Source: an uncultured Lachnospiraceae bacterium | GTDB lineage: Bacteria > Bacillota > Clostridia > Lachnospirales > Lachnospiraceae | Direction: 5' to 3' | DNA length: 64,000 nucleotides | Assembly: GCA_902801515.1 (NCBI GenBank) | Contig: CADCII010000004.1 | Location: 37,064-101,063, forward strand | Part shown: in pieces, positions 33,235 through 40,909 of the stretch | How positions within the stretch are numbered: position 1 is the stretch's first letter | Layout: every line of letters starts with the position of its first letter | Program-made: the position numbers and the translations under genes | The notes under the pieces: model-generated | What the model was told of the DNA's origin: nothing | The model's input: only the letters and a program-made list of their open reading frames with translations | The model's database searches: none

Positions 33235-33876
33235 TTAGAATCCGGGCGGCGGTTCGAACCGCTGTTTGGGACGGAAACGCAGATATCCCGCAGTTGCGGT
33301 CAGCGGGATCACATAACCAATCCAGGCCGCCAGACCTGCCTGCGAAACCAGCAGGTTATAGACCGCGTGGAATATGACCGCAAGGGACAGAAGCCCGAAC
33401 AAGCCCGCGATCCGTATATACAGGCGGTCCCACAGCAGCATCAGTCCTATTCCGATCAATGCCCCGTTGATCACGTGCATGGCCCCCGTACCAAATCCGC
33501 GGATCACAAGGCTGAAGATATTATCCGCACCGTTTGAAACAAGATAGCAGACATTTTCAAAGGTGGCAAAACCGGATGCGATCATCAGCAGAAGTCCCGG
33601 ACATTCCCTCCTGTCTGGTTCAAACACCAGAATATAGAAAACGATCGGGAACAGTTTCATGAACTCCTCTACCATCGGACTGATCTCTATGGATGCAGTC
33701 ATGGCGTCCGTCCCGTGAACAACTGCGAGAAATGTGCTGATATACGAAGACAGAAGACAGGCAGTCATTCCTCCCAGAACAAAGAGGATCGATCTTTTCC
33801 CCTGCCCGCGCAGGCACAGCACCACGATCAGAAGCGGCGCTGCCAGACAGATGTAGATATTCTCTATATAATTCAT
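33235..33876 (-). CDS. PrsW family intramembrane metalloprotease-like protein
   Basis: A 213-residue membrane protein with seven or so helices. All four PrsW-type polar motifs are present inside hydrophobic segments: EE in SPMVEEFMKLFP, ExxN-type in SGFATFENVCYL, HxxxG in MHVINGALIGIG and HxxxN in IFHAVYNLLV. These residues are thought to bind the catalytic zinc. In Bacillus subtilis PrsW makes the first cut in anti-sigma RsiW. Here the gene overlaps the preceding membrane-protein gene by 4 nt (ATGA) and is last in a cluster starting with a sigma-region-4 protein, so cleavage of a membrane anti-sigma-like partner is a reasonable inference. Confidence 0.85.
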   Translation of the reverse strand: MNYIENIYICLAAPLLIVVLCLRGQGKRSILFVLGGMTACLLSSYISTFLAVVHGTDAMTASIEISPMVEEFMKLFPIVFYILVFEPDRRECPGLLLMIASGFATFENVCYLVSNGADNIFSLVIRGFGTGAMHVINGALIGIGLMLLWDRLYIRIAGLFGLLSLAVIFHAVYNLLVSQAGLAAWIGYVIPLTATAGYLRFRPKQRFEPPPGF

Positions 33877-34502
33877 CCGGCCTCAGCCCCCTTTACTGCT
33901 ATAAACAGGAAAAGCATACTGATAGTCAGAAGCAGGTCCAGCCAGTAATACGGATTGGCAAACGTTTCCCCGCTCCAGAAACAGGATGCTGTCCACAGCG
34001 CATATTCAGCAATACATATACTCAGTATTGCCAGAAACCCTCTCCTTACCGCATACTGCCGGGCAGAACTGCCCCGGGTCAGAAGCAGTCCCCGGGTCAC
34101 ATTTTGCAGGATAAGCCCCATAGCAATCGCAGTGGAGATGTTACTCATTATCTTTCCCCACTGCATATAGAATACTGCCATACAGGCAGTGAACACCGGA
34201 CCGATCCACAGTGCAGCGCTGCGGGTGGGAACCGCCCCTTCCGGCAAAAGATGCCTGGCAAGGAGGAACAGGAACAGATAAGCAGCGAACCATGTGCTCT
34301 CTGATACATAATCGAGCATGGCGCTTCTGTGAAGCAGGACCAGCATCAGTACCCAGTACAGCTGGCCCATCAGCATGGTCAGATAATACAGAGAAAGGAG
34401 CAGCCAGACTTTGCTGCTCCTTCTTGTAAACTGATAGCAGGTCATCCCGAAGCAGAAGATCAGGACCAGCAGCTGGATCAGGTTTTCCGCCATCTCTATC
34501 AT
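33873..34502 (-). CDS. Multi-pass membrane protein of unknown function
   Basis: 209 residues, with about six or seven hydrophobic helices covering almost the whole chain (LIQLLVLIFCFGMTCYQF, KVWLLLSLYYLTMLMGQLYW, and so on). No catalytic or binding motif was recognised. The start ATG follows GGAGGAGC and overlaps the upstream stop by 4 nt; its own stop overlaps the PrsW-type start by 4 nt. The tight coupling says it works with the neighbouring small membrane protein and the protease, perhaps as a sensor or protease partner. No family assignment is possible from sequence alone. Confidence 0.7.
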   Translation of the reverse strand: MIEMAENLIQLLVLIFCFGMTCYQFTRRSSKVWLLLSLYYLTMLMGQLYWVLMLVLLHRSAMLDYVSESTWFAAYLFLFLLARHLLPEGAVPTRSAALWIGPVFTACMAVFYMQWGKIMSNISTAIAMGLILQNVTRGLLLTRGSSARQYAVRRGFLAILSICIAEYALWTASCFWSGETFANPYYWLDLLLTISMLFLFIAVKGAEAG

Positions 34503-34912
34503 GCCTGCTCCTCCTGCCCGGGCATATCCGCTCTCTCATCGTTTACCGTTCTCCCGGTTCCTTCCTTCGGGCCGGGCAGATCCATGCTCTCATCATTCCA
34601 CATCCTGAGGCGAAAACACAGCACGGTAACTGAAATTCCAAGAAGGAAAGCCAGAATTCCCGTCACCACATATCCAAGCACACCCGCAGTGGCAAAAAGA
34701 CTCGCATTCATACCCTCCATCACTCTGGCCATACCGGATATGTCCATGGTATCCATAACTCGTGGAATGGAAAATGACAGTCCGATGATCATGACCAGGC
34801 AGGCTGCCACCGCAGAAAATGACAATACTCTCGCCACACGCTCTCTCTTTTTTCTCTCCAGTTCTGCAGCCCTGCGGTGCATTGCCGCAATCCTCTCTTC
34901 ATTCGTGCGCAT
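34499..34912 (-). CDS. Small two-helix membrane protein, candidate anti-sigma/regulatory partner
   Basis: 137 residues. The N-terminal 28 residues are a strongly charged helix (ERIAAMHRRAAELERKKRER) facing the cytoplasm. Two membrane helices (about 29-48 and 75-98) flank a short outside loop, and a hydrophilic acidic C-terminal tail follows. GAAGGAG precedes the ATG, which lies within the 3' end of the sigma-like gene (14-nt overlap). Position and topology fit a membrane regulator of the sigma-like protein and a possible substrate for the PrsW-type protease. No zinc-finger anti-sigma motif is present, so this is inference. Confidence 0.65.
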   Translation of the reverse strand: MRTNEERIAAMHRRAAELERKKRERVARVLSFSAVAACLVMIIGLSFSIPRVMDTMDISGMARVMEGMNASLFATAGVLGYVVTGILAFLLGISVTVLCFRLRMWNDESMDLPGPKEGTGRTVNDERADMPGQEEQA

Positions 34913-35111
34913 GACTTACTCCTTCTTTCTCAAGCTCTGTTCGAAGTCTCTTTTTCCCCCTGTCCAGCAGGTAATCGATCTTCTTAGTGCTGACTCCCAT
35001 GACCATGGCAGCCTGGGCGCAGCTCATATCCTCAACATATACCAGCCACAGCGTTTCTCTTGTCTGAGAGTCGATCCCTTCCATACACAGCTTCAAAATC
35101 ATCTTCACCAT
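34899..35111 (-). CDS. Region-4-only sigma-70-like helix-turn-helix protein
   Basis: A 70-residue protein resembling only the -35-recognising region 4 of sigma factors: ETLWLVYVEDMSCAQAAMVM, GVSTKKIDYLLDRGKKRLRT. Full ECF sigma factors are about 160-190 residues with region 2, which is missing; the upstream frame closes with a stop 10 codons before the ATG. A good promoter 33-60 nt upstream places the transcript start close to this ATG, arguing that the short form is the real product rather than a broken gene. The ribosome binding site is weak, and the ATG at 35102 is an alternative start. It overlaps the next gene by 14 nt. Confidence 0.65.
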   Translation of the reverse strand: MVKMILKLCMEGIDSQTRETLWLVYVEDMSCAQAAMVMGVSTKKIDYLLDRGKKRLRTELEKEGVSHAHE

Positions 35112-35143
35112 GATCCGGGTAAACGCTTCGAGCTTTATAAGTC

Positions 35144-35172
35144 ATCATATCATAGCTTCGGATTTTACTCAA
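35144..35172 (-). promoter_or_regulatory. Promoter of the sigma-like/PrsW cluster
   Basis: TTGAGT and TATGAT on the minus strand are separated by 17 nt. The predicted transcript starts about 25 nt before the ATG at 35111. Confidence 0.6.
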
Positions 35173-35255
35173 TTACTGCCGGCGCCGATACCTGTAGCAA
35201 TCACAGACCTTGTGTGTTACTATCCTGTAAGACAGAACAATCAAGGAGGTTCTCA

Positions 35256-36233
35256 ATGACACTTCAGCAGATGCGCTACGCCATAATGATCGCGGACTGC
35301 GGCAGCATGAACGAGGCTGCCCACAAGCTGTTTATCACACAGCCTTCCCTGTCCAGCACCATCAAAGAACTGGAGAAAGAACTGGGCACCCCGATCTTTG
35401 TCCGCTCCAACCGGGGCATAACGATCACGCAGGAAGGTCTTGAATTCCTGGGATACGCCAGACAGATCATCGACCAGTACGGGATACTGGAAGAGCGTTT
35501 TATCGACCGCACGTCCAGAAAGACGAAATTCTCCATATCCACCCAGCACTACTCATTTGCCGTAAAAGCCTTTATAGAGACGGTAAATGAATTCGGCATG
35601 GATAATTATGAATTCGCGATCCATGAGACGCAGACCCACACCGTCATGAACCATGTCCGCAACATGAAGAGTGAACTGGGAGTCCTGTACCTGAATGATT
35701 TCAACCGTGAAGCTCTCACCAAACTCTTCCGTGAATACGGTCTGGAGTTCAACCCTTTGTTCGCGTGCAGCGTCTGTGTCTATCTGTGGAAGAATCACCC
35801 GCTGGCAGACCGTGAAGATATCTCCATAGAGGAGCTTCGCCCTTACCCCTGCCTGTCCTTTGAGCAGGGCGACAACAGTTCTTTCTATTTTGCAGAAGAA
35901 GTCCTCAGCACCTATGATTACAGGAAGATCATCAAGGCGGACGACCGTGCTACACTCCTGAACCTTATGGTGGGAATGAACGCTTTTACCCTGTGCTCCG
36001 GGATCATTACGGAAGACCTGAACGGATCCGACTATATCGCCGTGCCTCTGGCCGGAGACAACCGCATGACCATCGGGTACATAAAAAAAGCCCGGGTCGA
36101 GCTAACCGACCTGGGCCGAAACTACATAAAACAGCTGAAGATCATAGGACAGAAAAGCGGCGAAGGAGTCGTGATGCTGTCAGAGCCGCCCGAGATGCTT
36201 ACATCTTCCCGCCCTTCAGGTAATAATTCCTGA
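35256..36233 (+). CDS. LysR family transcriptional regulator
   Basis: 325 residues from the ATG at 35256, which follows AAGGAGG. The winged helix-turn-helix (about 1-60) is typical: MTLQQMRYAIMIADCGSMNE, AAHKLFITQPSLSSTIKELE, LGTPIFVRSNRGITIT. The C-terminal effector-binding domain (about 90-300) has the periplasmic-binding fold. It is divergent from the sigma-like cluster, which it may control; no other divergent target is adjacent. The effector is unknown. Its 3' end overlaps the convergent DUF5662 gene by 35 nt. Confidence 0.92.
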   Translation: MTLQQMRYAIMIADCGSMNEAAHKLFITQPSLSSTIKELEKELGTPIFVRSNRGITITQEGLEFLGYARQIIDQYGILEERFIDRTSRKTKFSISTQHYSFAVKAFIETVNEFGMDNYEFAIHETQTHTVMNHVRNMKSELGVLYLNDFNREALTKLFREYGLEFNPLFACSVCVYLWKNHPLADREDISIEELRPYPCLSFEQGDNSSFYFAEEVLSTYDYRKIIKADDRATLLNLMVGMNAFTLCSGIITEDLNGSDYIAVPLAGDNRMTIGYIKKARVELTDLGRNYIKQLKIIGQKSGEGVVMLSEPPEMLTSSRPSGNNS

Positions 36234-36834
36234 CAAAACGGAAACATTCCTTCTCCCCCTTCCGCGCAAGGAGCTTGAGCATATACTCCAGCTCTTTCGC
36301 CGTCTGGGGATGCATAAGGTTCCCGGCCTTTCCTCTCTCATAATACCTGAGAGGCTCTACATCCGTGTAGGCATCTTTCATATATGTCTTGGAAGCAGCT
36401 ATGCGGTCCATCAGCATCTCAGCCACATATCGTCTGGGCATCTGAACGGGACGGACCGGGAACTTCCCCATCTTTGCAGCTTCAATATTATAATCCGTCC
36501 AGTACTCATAGTGATGCCGGTTTCTTCCCTTATGATGGATCCAGGCGTCAGAATGCCCTCTGACTACCCGTTCTCCGTTATTCGGACTCTGCTTTCCCCC
36601 CTGGAAATAACGGAAACCGCTCACAAGCTCTGTCGGCTGAAACTTGGACAGGTCATGAAGCAGCCCCTGCCTGTACAGTCCCACCGCAAAACATCCCTCC
36701 GCCACCAGTTTCTTGTGGTGAAAAACGGTCTTCAGATGTCCCGCAGCTTTTGAGAGTGTGATCTTCCCGTCAGAAGGATCTCCTTCATATCTTCCGGAAG
36801 CCTTATTCTTTTTATTCTTTTCTTCTGTAGCCAT
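36199..36834 (-). CDS. DUF5662 family protein
   Basis: About 211 residues from the ATG at 36834; an in-frame TTG at 36846 overlaps less favourably. The family features are LLHDLSKFQPTELV, with an HD pair, and a histidine-rich segment WIHHKGRNRHHYEYWTDY, which look like metal ligands of an HD-type hydrolase, then MPRRYVAEMLMDRIAASK. A basic Lys-rich N-terminus precedes it. It is cytoplasmic. Its biochemical role is not established. It follows the debranching-enzyme homologue after 12 nt and is probably co-transcribed with it. Confidence 0.75.
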   Translation of the reverse strand: MATEEKNKKNKASGRYEGDPSDGKITLSKAAGHLKTVFHHKKLVAEGCFAVGLYRQGLLHDLSKFQPTELVSGFRYFQGGKQSPNNGERVVRGHSDAWIHHKGRNRHHYEYWTDYNIEAAKMGKFPVRPVQMPRRYVAEMLMDRIAASKTYMKDAYTDVEPLRYYERGKAGNLMHPQTAKELEYMLKLLARKGEKECFRFVRNYYLKGGKM

Positions 36835-36846
36835 TTCTATATTCAA

Positions 36847-38868
36847 TCACCCTACCAGCACCCGGATCGTACGGGCAGGAACTCTCACACATTTCACTTC
36901 TTCTGAAGATCCACAGCCGCAGTCCTTCCCGCCCGGCTGGCGGCTGAAACGGTCAACCGAGGTATCGATCATCACATGCCACTCTCTCCCGCTCGGAAGG
37001 TAAGGAAGCGCAAGTTCTCTCTCCTGCCAGTGGAAATTATAGGCGACATACACATAGGACCCTTCCTTGCTGTCCTTCAGTTCCTTCAATACATCACCGT
37101 CGGGTTCCTGGGCGCAGTACATCATTCCCACGCTTCTCTCCTGCTGGTCAAAGGATGCGAACCATGCGTTGGAACCGTGGCAGGAGAAGTCCGGGAAGAA
37201 TCCGCCAAGGCTTGCGCCTGTAAGTTCTGCCTTCTGATGCAGAAGCGGATGCGATGCCCTGAAAGCGATCAGCATTCTTAAATACTCCGACAGTTCCTGC
37301 GCATCTTTTGTATCAGACCATCTGATCCAGGTCAGTTCACTGTCAAAACAGTACGGGTTGGAATTGCCCATCTGTGTGTTCAGCATCTCATCGCCGGCAG
37401 TGAGCATCGGCGTTCCCTGCGAGAGCATCATCAGAGCCAGCGCATTTTTCATCTGCTTCATGCGGAGTCTGCTGATCTCCTTCTTCCTGGAGGGACCCTC
37501 AACTCCGCAGTTCCAGGAGTATTCATACGCCGCGCCGTCTCGGTTGTTCTCTCCGTTCTCCTCGTTATGCTTATCGTTATAGGAGACCAGGTCAAGCAGC
37601 GTAAAACCGTCATGACCGGTGATCGCGTTGATCACTCCGGCATCCTTCGGATTATACCGGCATCTGGAGACGAAATCTTTCAGGCTGTCGGAATCTCCCT
37701 TCAGGAACTTCCTCGCGTCATACCTGAATCCCACATTATACTCCGCAAGATTGCGGAAACGGTATGGCCGGCCCTTCGGATACATCCTTGCGGTATCGAA
37801 ATAATCCGAGATCAGTTTCACATCGCTCAGCGCGGGGCTCTTCGCGACAGCATTCATGTCATCCTGGGAAGACATCATCAGGAAACCGTCTACATGGTAG
37901 AACTCTGTCCACCACAGAAGGCATGCCTGCATATAGGCAGGATCGGTGCCTTCCGGCCAGTTGATCTCCATAAGGACCTCGATCCCTGCTCTGTGAAGTT
38001 CCCGGACCATAGTGCGGAATTCAACGGACGGATCGGCTGACGCACTGTAAGAGCGTTTCGGAGCAAAGAACCATCCGGGGCCAAACCCCCAGTAATTCAG
38101 ATGTCCGGCAGTCTTCCCGGATTTTCCCGCACCCTTGACGTCACTGTCCTGCGGACTGTTCTCAGCCCTCATCTCCGGTCTCAGCTCACCTTCCGGCATC
38201 ATGACAGCAGACTCGGGAAGGGAACTTCCCGCGATCAGCCGTCCCAGTCCCTCAGGCCTGTACGCATCACGATCCCTGTCAATGACCTCATCAAACTCAT
38301 AGCAGGGCATCAGCATCACAGCCGTGATACCCAGTCCCTTCAGATAAGGAATCTTCTCGATGATCCCCGCAAAAGTTCCCCTGTTCCTGACTTTTGAAGA
38401 CGGGCTCTTTGTAAATCCCCTTACATGCAGTTCATAAAACACAGATTCACTGAATGGTATACGGAGATGCTTATCCTCATCTCCCCAGTCAAACTGCTGA
38501 CAGGCAAACCCTCCGCGGACGCAGTGCTCTCCCTTCCCGCGGGGCTCGCCAAACTTCTCTCTTCCTGAAACGGTCTGCGCTGAAGGATCTGTCACGATCC
38601 TGCCGCCGATCCGGTAATTGTATTCCATACACTCCGCAGGGATACCGGAGACCATCATGGCAAATACCCTGCCTGTCACGGGACTGTCGGGAAAAGGAAC
38701 CTCCATCTTAACCTGATCGCTTCCCTTCTCATAGAGAAGCAGAGATGCCTGCTCTCCTTCCGGCACCACAACTGAAAACAGAATACCGTCTGCCATGATA
38801 TCCGCGTGAGGAATAAAACCTGCGATCTTAAGATTATTAACTGATGTAATACATGGATCCCACTTCAC
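36847..38868 (-). CDS. GlgX/isoamylase-type GH13 homologue lacking catalytic residues
   Basis: 673 residues, start GTG at 38868 with AAGGAG upstream. It has an N-terminal CBM48-like domain (about 15-110), then a GH13 barrel (about 140-560) closest to glycogen debranching enzymes: SVFYELHVRGFTKSPSS, LNYWGFGPGWFFAPKRSYS, GHDGFTLLDLVSYNDKHNEE, SQGTPMLTAGDEML. The key residues are altered. The nucleophile site normally reading VDGFRFD is VDGFLMM (Met 332 for Asp). The acid/base site is LISDYFD (Asp 355 for Glu). Region I has EINWPEG in place of DVVYNHT. The HD pair (419-420) remains. It is therefore likely a non-hydrolytic glucan-binding or regulatory protein; residual activity cannot be excluded. 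Confidence 0.85.
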   Translation of the reverse strand: MKWDPCITSVNNLKIAGFIPHADIMADGILFSVVVPEGEQASLLLYEKGSDQVKMEVPFPDSPVTGRVFAMMVSGIPAECMEYNYRIGGRIVTDPSAQTVSGREKFGEPRGKGEHCVRGGFACQQFDWGDEDKHLRIPFSESVFYELHVRGFTKSPSSKVRNRGTFAGIIEKIPYLKGLGITAVMLMPCYEFDEVIDRDRDAYRPEGLGRLIAGSSLPESAVMMPEGELRPEMRAENSPQDSDVKGAGKSGKTAGHLNYWGFGPGWFFAPKRSYSASADPSVEFRTMVRELHRAGIEVLMEINWPEGTDPAYMQACLLWWTEFYHVDGFLMMSSQDDMNAVAKSPALSDVKLISDYFDTARMYPKGRPYRFRNLAEYNVGFRYDARKFLKGDSDSLKDFVSRCRYNPKDAGVINAITGHDGFTLLDLVSYNDKHNEENGENNRDGAAYEYSWNCGVEGPSRKKEISRLRMKQMKNALALMMLSQGTPMLTAGDEMLNTQMGNSNPYCFDSELTWIRWSDTKDAQELSEYLRMLIAFRASHPLLHQKAELTGASLGGFFPDFSCHGSNAWFASFDQQERSVGMMYCAQEPDGDVLKELKDSKEGSYVYVAYNFHWQERELALPYLPSGREWHVMIDTSVDRFSRQPGGKDCGCGSSEEVKCVRVPARTIRVLVG

Positions 38869-38985
38869 TTATCGCATACTCCTTCCTGCCATTTCAGCCA
38901 GTCTCCCGTACATACTTGTTCAGATTATAGCATACATACCGTCTGTTGAACCAAAAAAATCAGCCAATGATTCAAAGAAGACATA

Positions 38986-39013
38986 TTGCATTTACAGACA
39001 GGATAATTATAAT
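38986..39013 (+). promoter_or_regulatory. Promoter of the folT riboswitch transcript
   Basis: TTGCAT and a perfect TATAAT are separated by 16 nt, directly before the riboswitch. Confidence 0.65.
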
Positions 39014-39027
39014 AAGAGGGAAAATGA

Positions 39028-39131
39028 AGCGAAGTAGGATATGGCGCGTTAAGTGGTCAGTGGATGGGGAGTTGCCCTGAAACGAAGAATGGTTGTCAAT
39101 CATTCGCGGTGCCGTATCCGCACCCGTTGCT
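39028..39131 (+). ncRNA. Tetrahydrofolate (THF) riboswitch aptamer
   Basis: The leader of folT contains the conserved THF-box parts: GCGCGTTAAGTGG near 39044, GATGGGGAGTTGCCC, GAAACGAAG and TCGCGGTGCCGTATCCGC. Pairings seen are AGCGA/TTGCT (outer, 39028-39032 with 39127-39131), GGATATGGC/GCCGTATCC (39037-39045 with 39111-39119), a GGG/CCC hairpin, and AATGGTT/AATCATT. This matches the known fold upstream of folate transporter genes in Firmicutes. It should bind reduced folates and lower FolT synthesis when they are abundant. The 300-plus nt between genes here holds only this leader and its promoter. Confidence 0.85.
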
Positions 39132-39205
39132 GCATGTACAGGAAAGTTATATTTATTCAAAAATATTACAGCATCTCCTTTATGTGTAGACGGATTCCTG
39201 TTCAT

Positions 39206-39220
39206 CACCTTAAGGAGGTG
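39206..39220 (+). promoter_or_regulatory. Ribosome-binding-site hairpin of folT
   Basis: CACCT-TAAGG-AGGTG folds over the AAGGAGG site 7 nt before the folT ATG. CTCCTT at 39175-39180 can also pair with AAGGAG. Translation control by the riboswitch is therefore likely. Confidence 0.55.
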
Positions 39221-39227
39221 TTTATTT

Positions 39228-39818
39228 ATGCAGAGAAACCGTTACCAGACTGTGTGGTGTACCTACACCCTTGTCTCTCTTGGCGCCCTGACCGCCATCA
39301 ATCTGATTCTCTCCAGATTTCTAGCCATCAATATCGGCGGATTCGGCCGGATACAGCTGGGATCCATCGCCCGGATCATGGCCGGACTGTGGTTCGGACC
39401 GCTGGCCGGCGGATTATGCGGCCTTGTCAGCGATCTTCTGGGCTGCCTTATCCAGGGCTACGCCGTCAATCCGCTGATCACCTTCGCAGCGATCCTGTGG
39501 GGTGTCATTCCCGCTCTCTTCTTCCCGGAAGGAATCTGTTCACGCAATTCCGTGTCCAGAAAATCCGGAATCCTGAGACTTTGTGCAGGAACCATCATTG
39601 CATGCCTGGTATGTACCCTGCTCATCACCACAGCCGGGCTGGTTCTCTTCAATGGACTGAATCTCTATACGATTCTTCCCACAAGGGCGACACAGACACT
39701 CCTGCAGATTCCCGTATACTGCGTCCTCGTCAGTCTGCTGTATTACAGTCCGGTCACCTCACAGATCAGGCAGATACTCTATATACAGATGGAGAGGCGT
39801 AAAACCCCGGCGATGTGA
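39228..39818 (+). CDS. folT: Folate ECF transporter S component FolT
   Basis: A 196-residue membrane protein with about six helices. The pattern ALTAINLILSRFLAINIGG, IQLGSIARIMAGLWFGPLAGGLCG and VSDLLGCLIQG matches S components of energy-coupling-factor vitamin importers, and the THF riboswitch upstream identifies folate as the substrate. It binds folate outside and associates with the shared EcfT-EcfA-EcfA' module, which is not encoded here. AAGGAGG precedes the ATG at 39228. Confidence 0.9.
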   Translation: MQRNRYQTVWCTYTLVSLGALTAINLILSRFLAINIGGFGRIQLGSIARIMAGLWFGPLAGGLCGLVSDLLGCLIQGYAVNPLITFAAILWGVIPALFFPEGICSRNSVSRKSGILRLCAGTIIACLVCTLLITTAGLVLFNGLNLYTILPTRATQTLLQIPVYCVLVSLLYYSPVTSQIRQILYIQMERRKTPAM

Positions 39819-39883
39819 TGAAAGTGTAAAAGTCTGAACCCGTGACAATATAGAAAGAACTTCTTCCAAGGGAGGGCCTTATC

Positions 39884-40903
39884 ATGATCTATCCGCGGTT
39901 TCTCAGTGAGAACAGCACGGTCGGCATCAGTGCGCCAAGCGCCGGCGTCGGCCATAAGATTGACAGTTTCAATGAGAGTCTGAAGATCCTGAAACAGCAG
40001 GGCTGGAAGACCTGGGAGACAGAACACGTCCGTGTCGACGATCTCCGGGGAGGCACTGCCGCCCAGAGAGCACAGGAACTGACCGCTCTCTTCCTGCATC
40101 CTGCAGTCGACGCAGTATTTGCAGCTTCCGGAGGAGATTTTCTGAGCGAGATCCTTCCGCATCTTGACTGGGAGATGCTCAGAGAACATCCCAGGTTTCT
40201 CTGCGGAGCATCAGATCCCACCGGGATCCTCTATCCGCTGACGACCATCTGCGACATCGCAACTGTCTATGGGAATAACGCAGGCAGTTTCGACACGACC
40301 GTACTGTCTGCCTCAGGTGAAGCAGTCCTTCCGGACTACCTTGAGAATGCCCTTCGCATACTGAAGGGAGAAGATGTGGTGCAGGAGACCTCACAGATGC
40401 ATCTTGGATCAGCGCCCTTCCTTGCGCCGGAAGGTCCTCTTGTCTTTGACACCCCCACTGTCTGCCCGTCAAACACGGATGAACTTCATGTCACCGGGCG
40501 CTGCGTTGGCGGATGTATCGACGTACTCAAGGATCTGATCGGAACCTGCTATGACCATACGGCTGACTTTATCAGCCGCTACGAAGAAGACGGATTTATC
40601 TGGTACTTTGATAATTTTGCTCTCTCTTCCGCCGTCCTGTACCGCACACTGCTGCAGTTTCGCTATGCAGGGTGGCTCAGTCCGGAGCATACCCGCGCCG
40701 TCCTGATCGGACGCACCTGCTTTGAGACGGAAGAATCCGAGATGACCTACAGCGACGCGATCCGTATGGCCTTCCCTGATATCCCTGTCATATCGGAAAT
40801 GGATATAGGGCACACGGCGCCTCACTTCACCATGGTAAACGGTGCTCTGGCAGATCTTGACTGGGAGAACGGGAAAGCGAAGATCCGCTTCCGCTATGAA
40901 TGA
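39884..40903 (+). CDS. S66 family peptidase (LD-carboxypeptidase / MccF-like)
   Basis: A 339-residue cytoplasmic protein. S66 features: STVGISAPSAG near the N-terminus, AASGGDFLSEILP, nucleophile Ser 110 in CGASDPTGILYP, GRCVGGCIDVLKDLIGT, and the catalytic His 310 in MDIGHTAPHFTMVNG. The glutamate of the Ser-Glu-His triad appears to be Asp 243 (WYFDNFALSS). Relatives trim the terminal D-alanine from muropeptides during wall recycling or inactivate microcin C7-like adenylates. Which applies is undecided. GGGAGGG precedes the ATG. It stands alone and is convergent with the antiporter operon. Confidence 0.87.
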   Translation: MIYPRFLSENSTVGISAPSAGVGHKIDSFNESLKILKQQGWKTWETEHVRVDDLRGGTAAQRAQELTALFLHPAVDAVFAASGGDFLSEILPHLDWEMLREHPRFLCGASDPTGILYPLTTICDIATVYGNNAGSFDTTVLSASGEAVLPDYLENALRILKGEDVVQETSQMHLGSAPFLAPEGPLVFDTPTVCPSNTDELHVTGRCVGGCIDVLKDLIGTCYDHTADFISRYEEDGFIWYFDNFALSSAVLYRTLLQFRYAGWLSPEHTRAVLIGRTCFETEESEMTYSDAIRMAFPDIPVISEMDIGHTAPHFTMVNGALADLDWENGKAKIRFRYE

Positions 40904-40909
40904 CATTCA

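Noticed and set aside
34329-35255. In-frame extension upstream of the LysR start
   Set aside because: It covers the opposite-strand sigma-like and membrane genes. The ATG at 35256 has AAGGAGG and gives the exact LysR family start.
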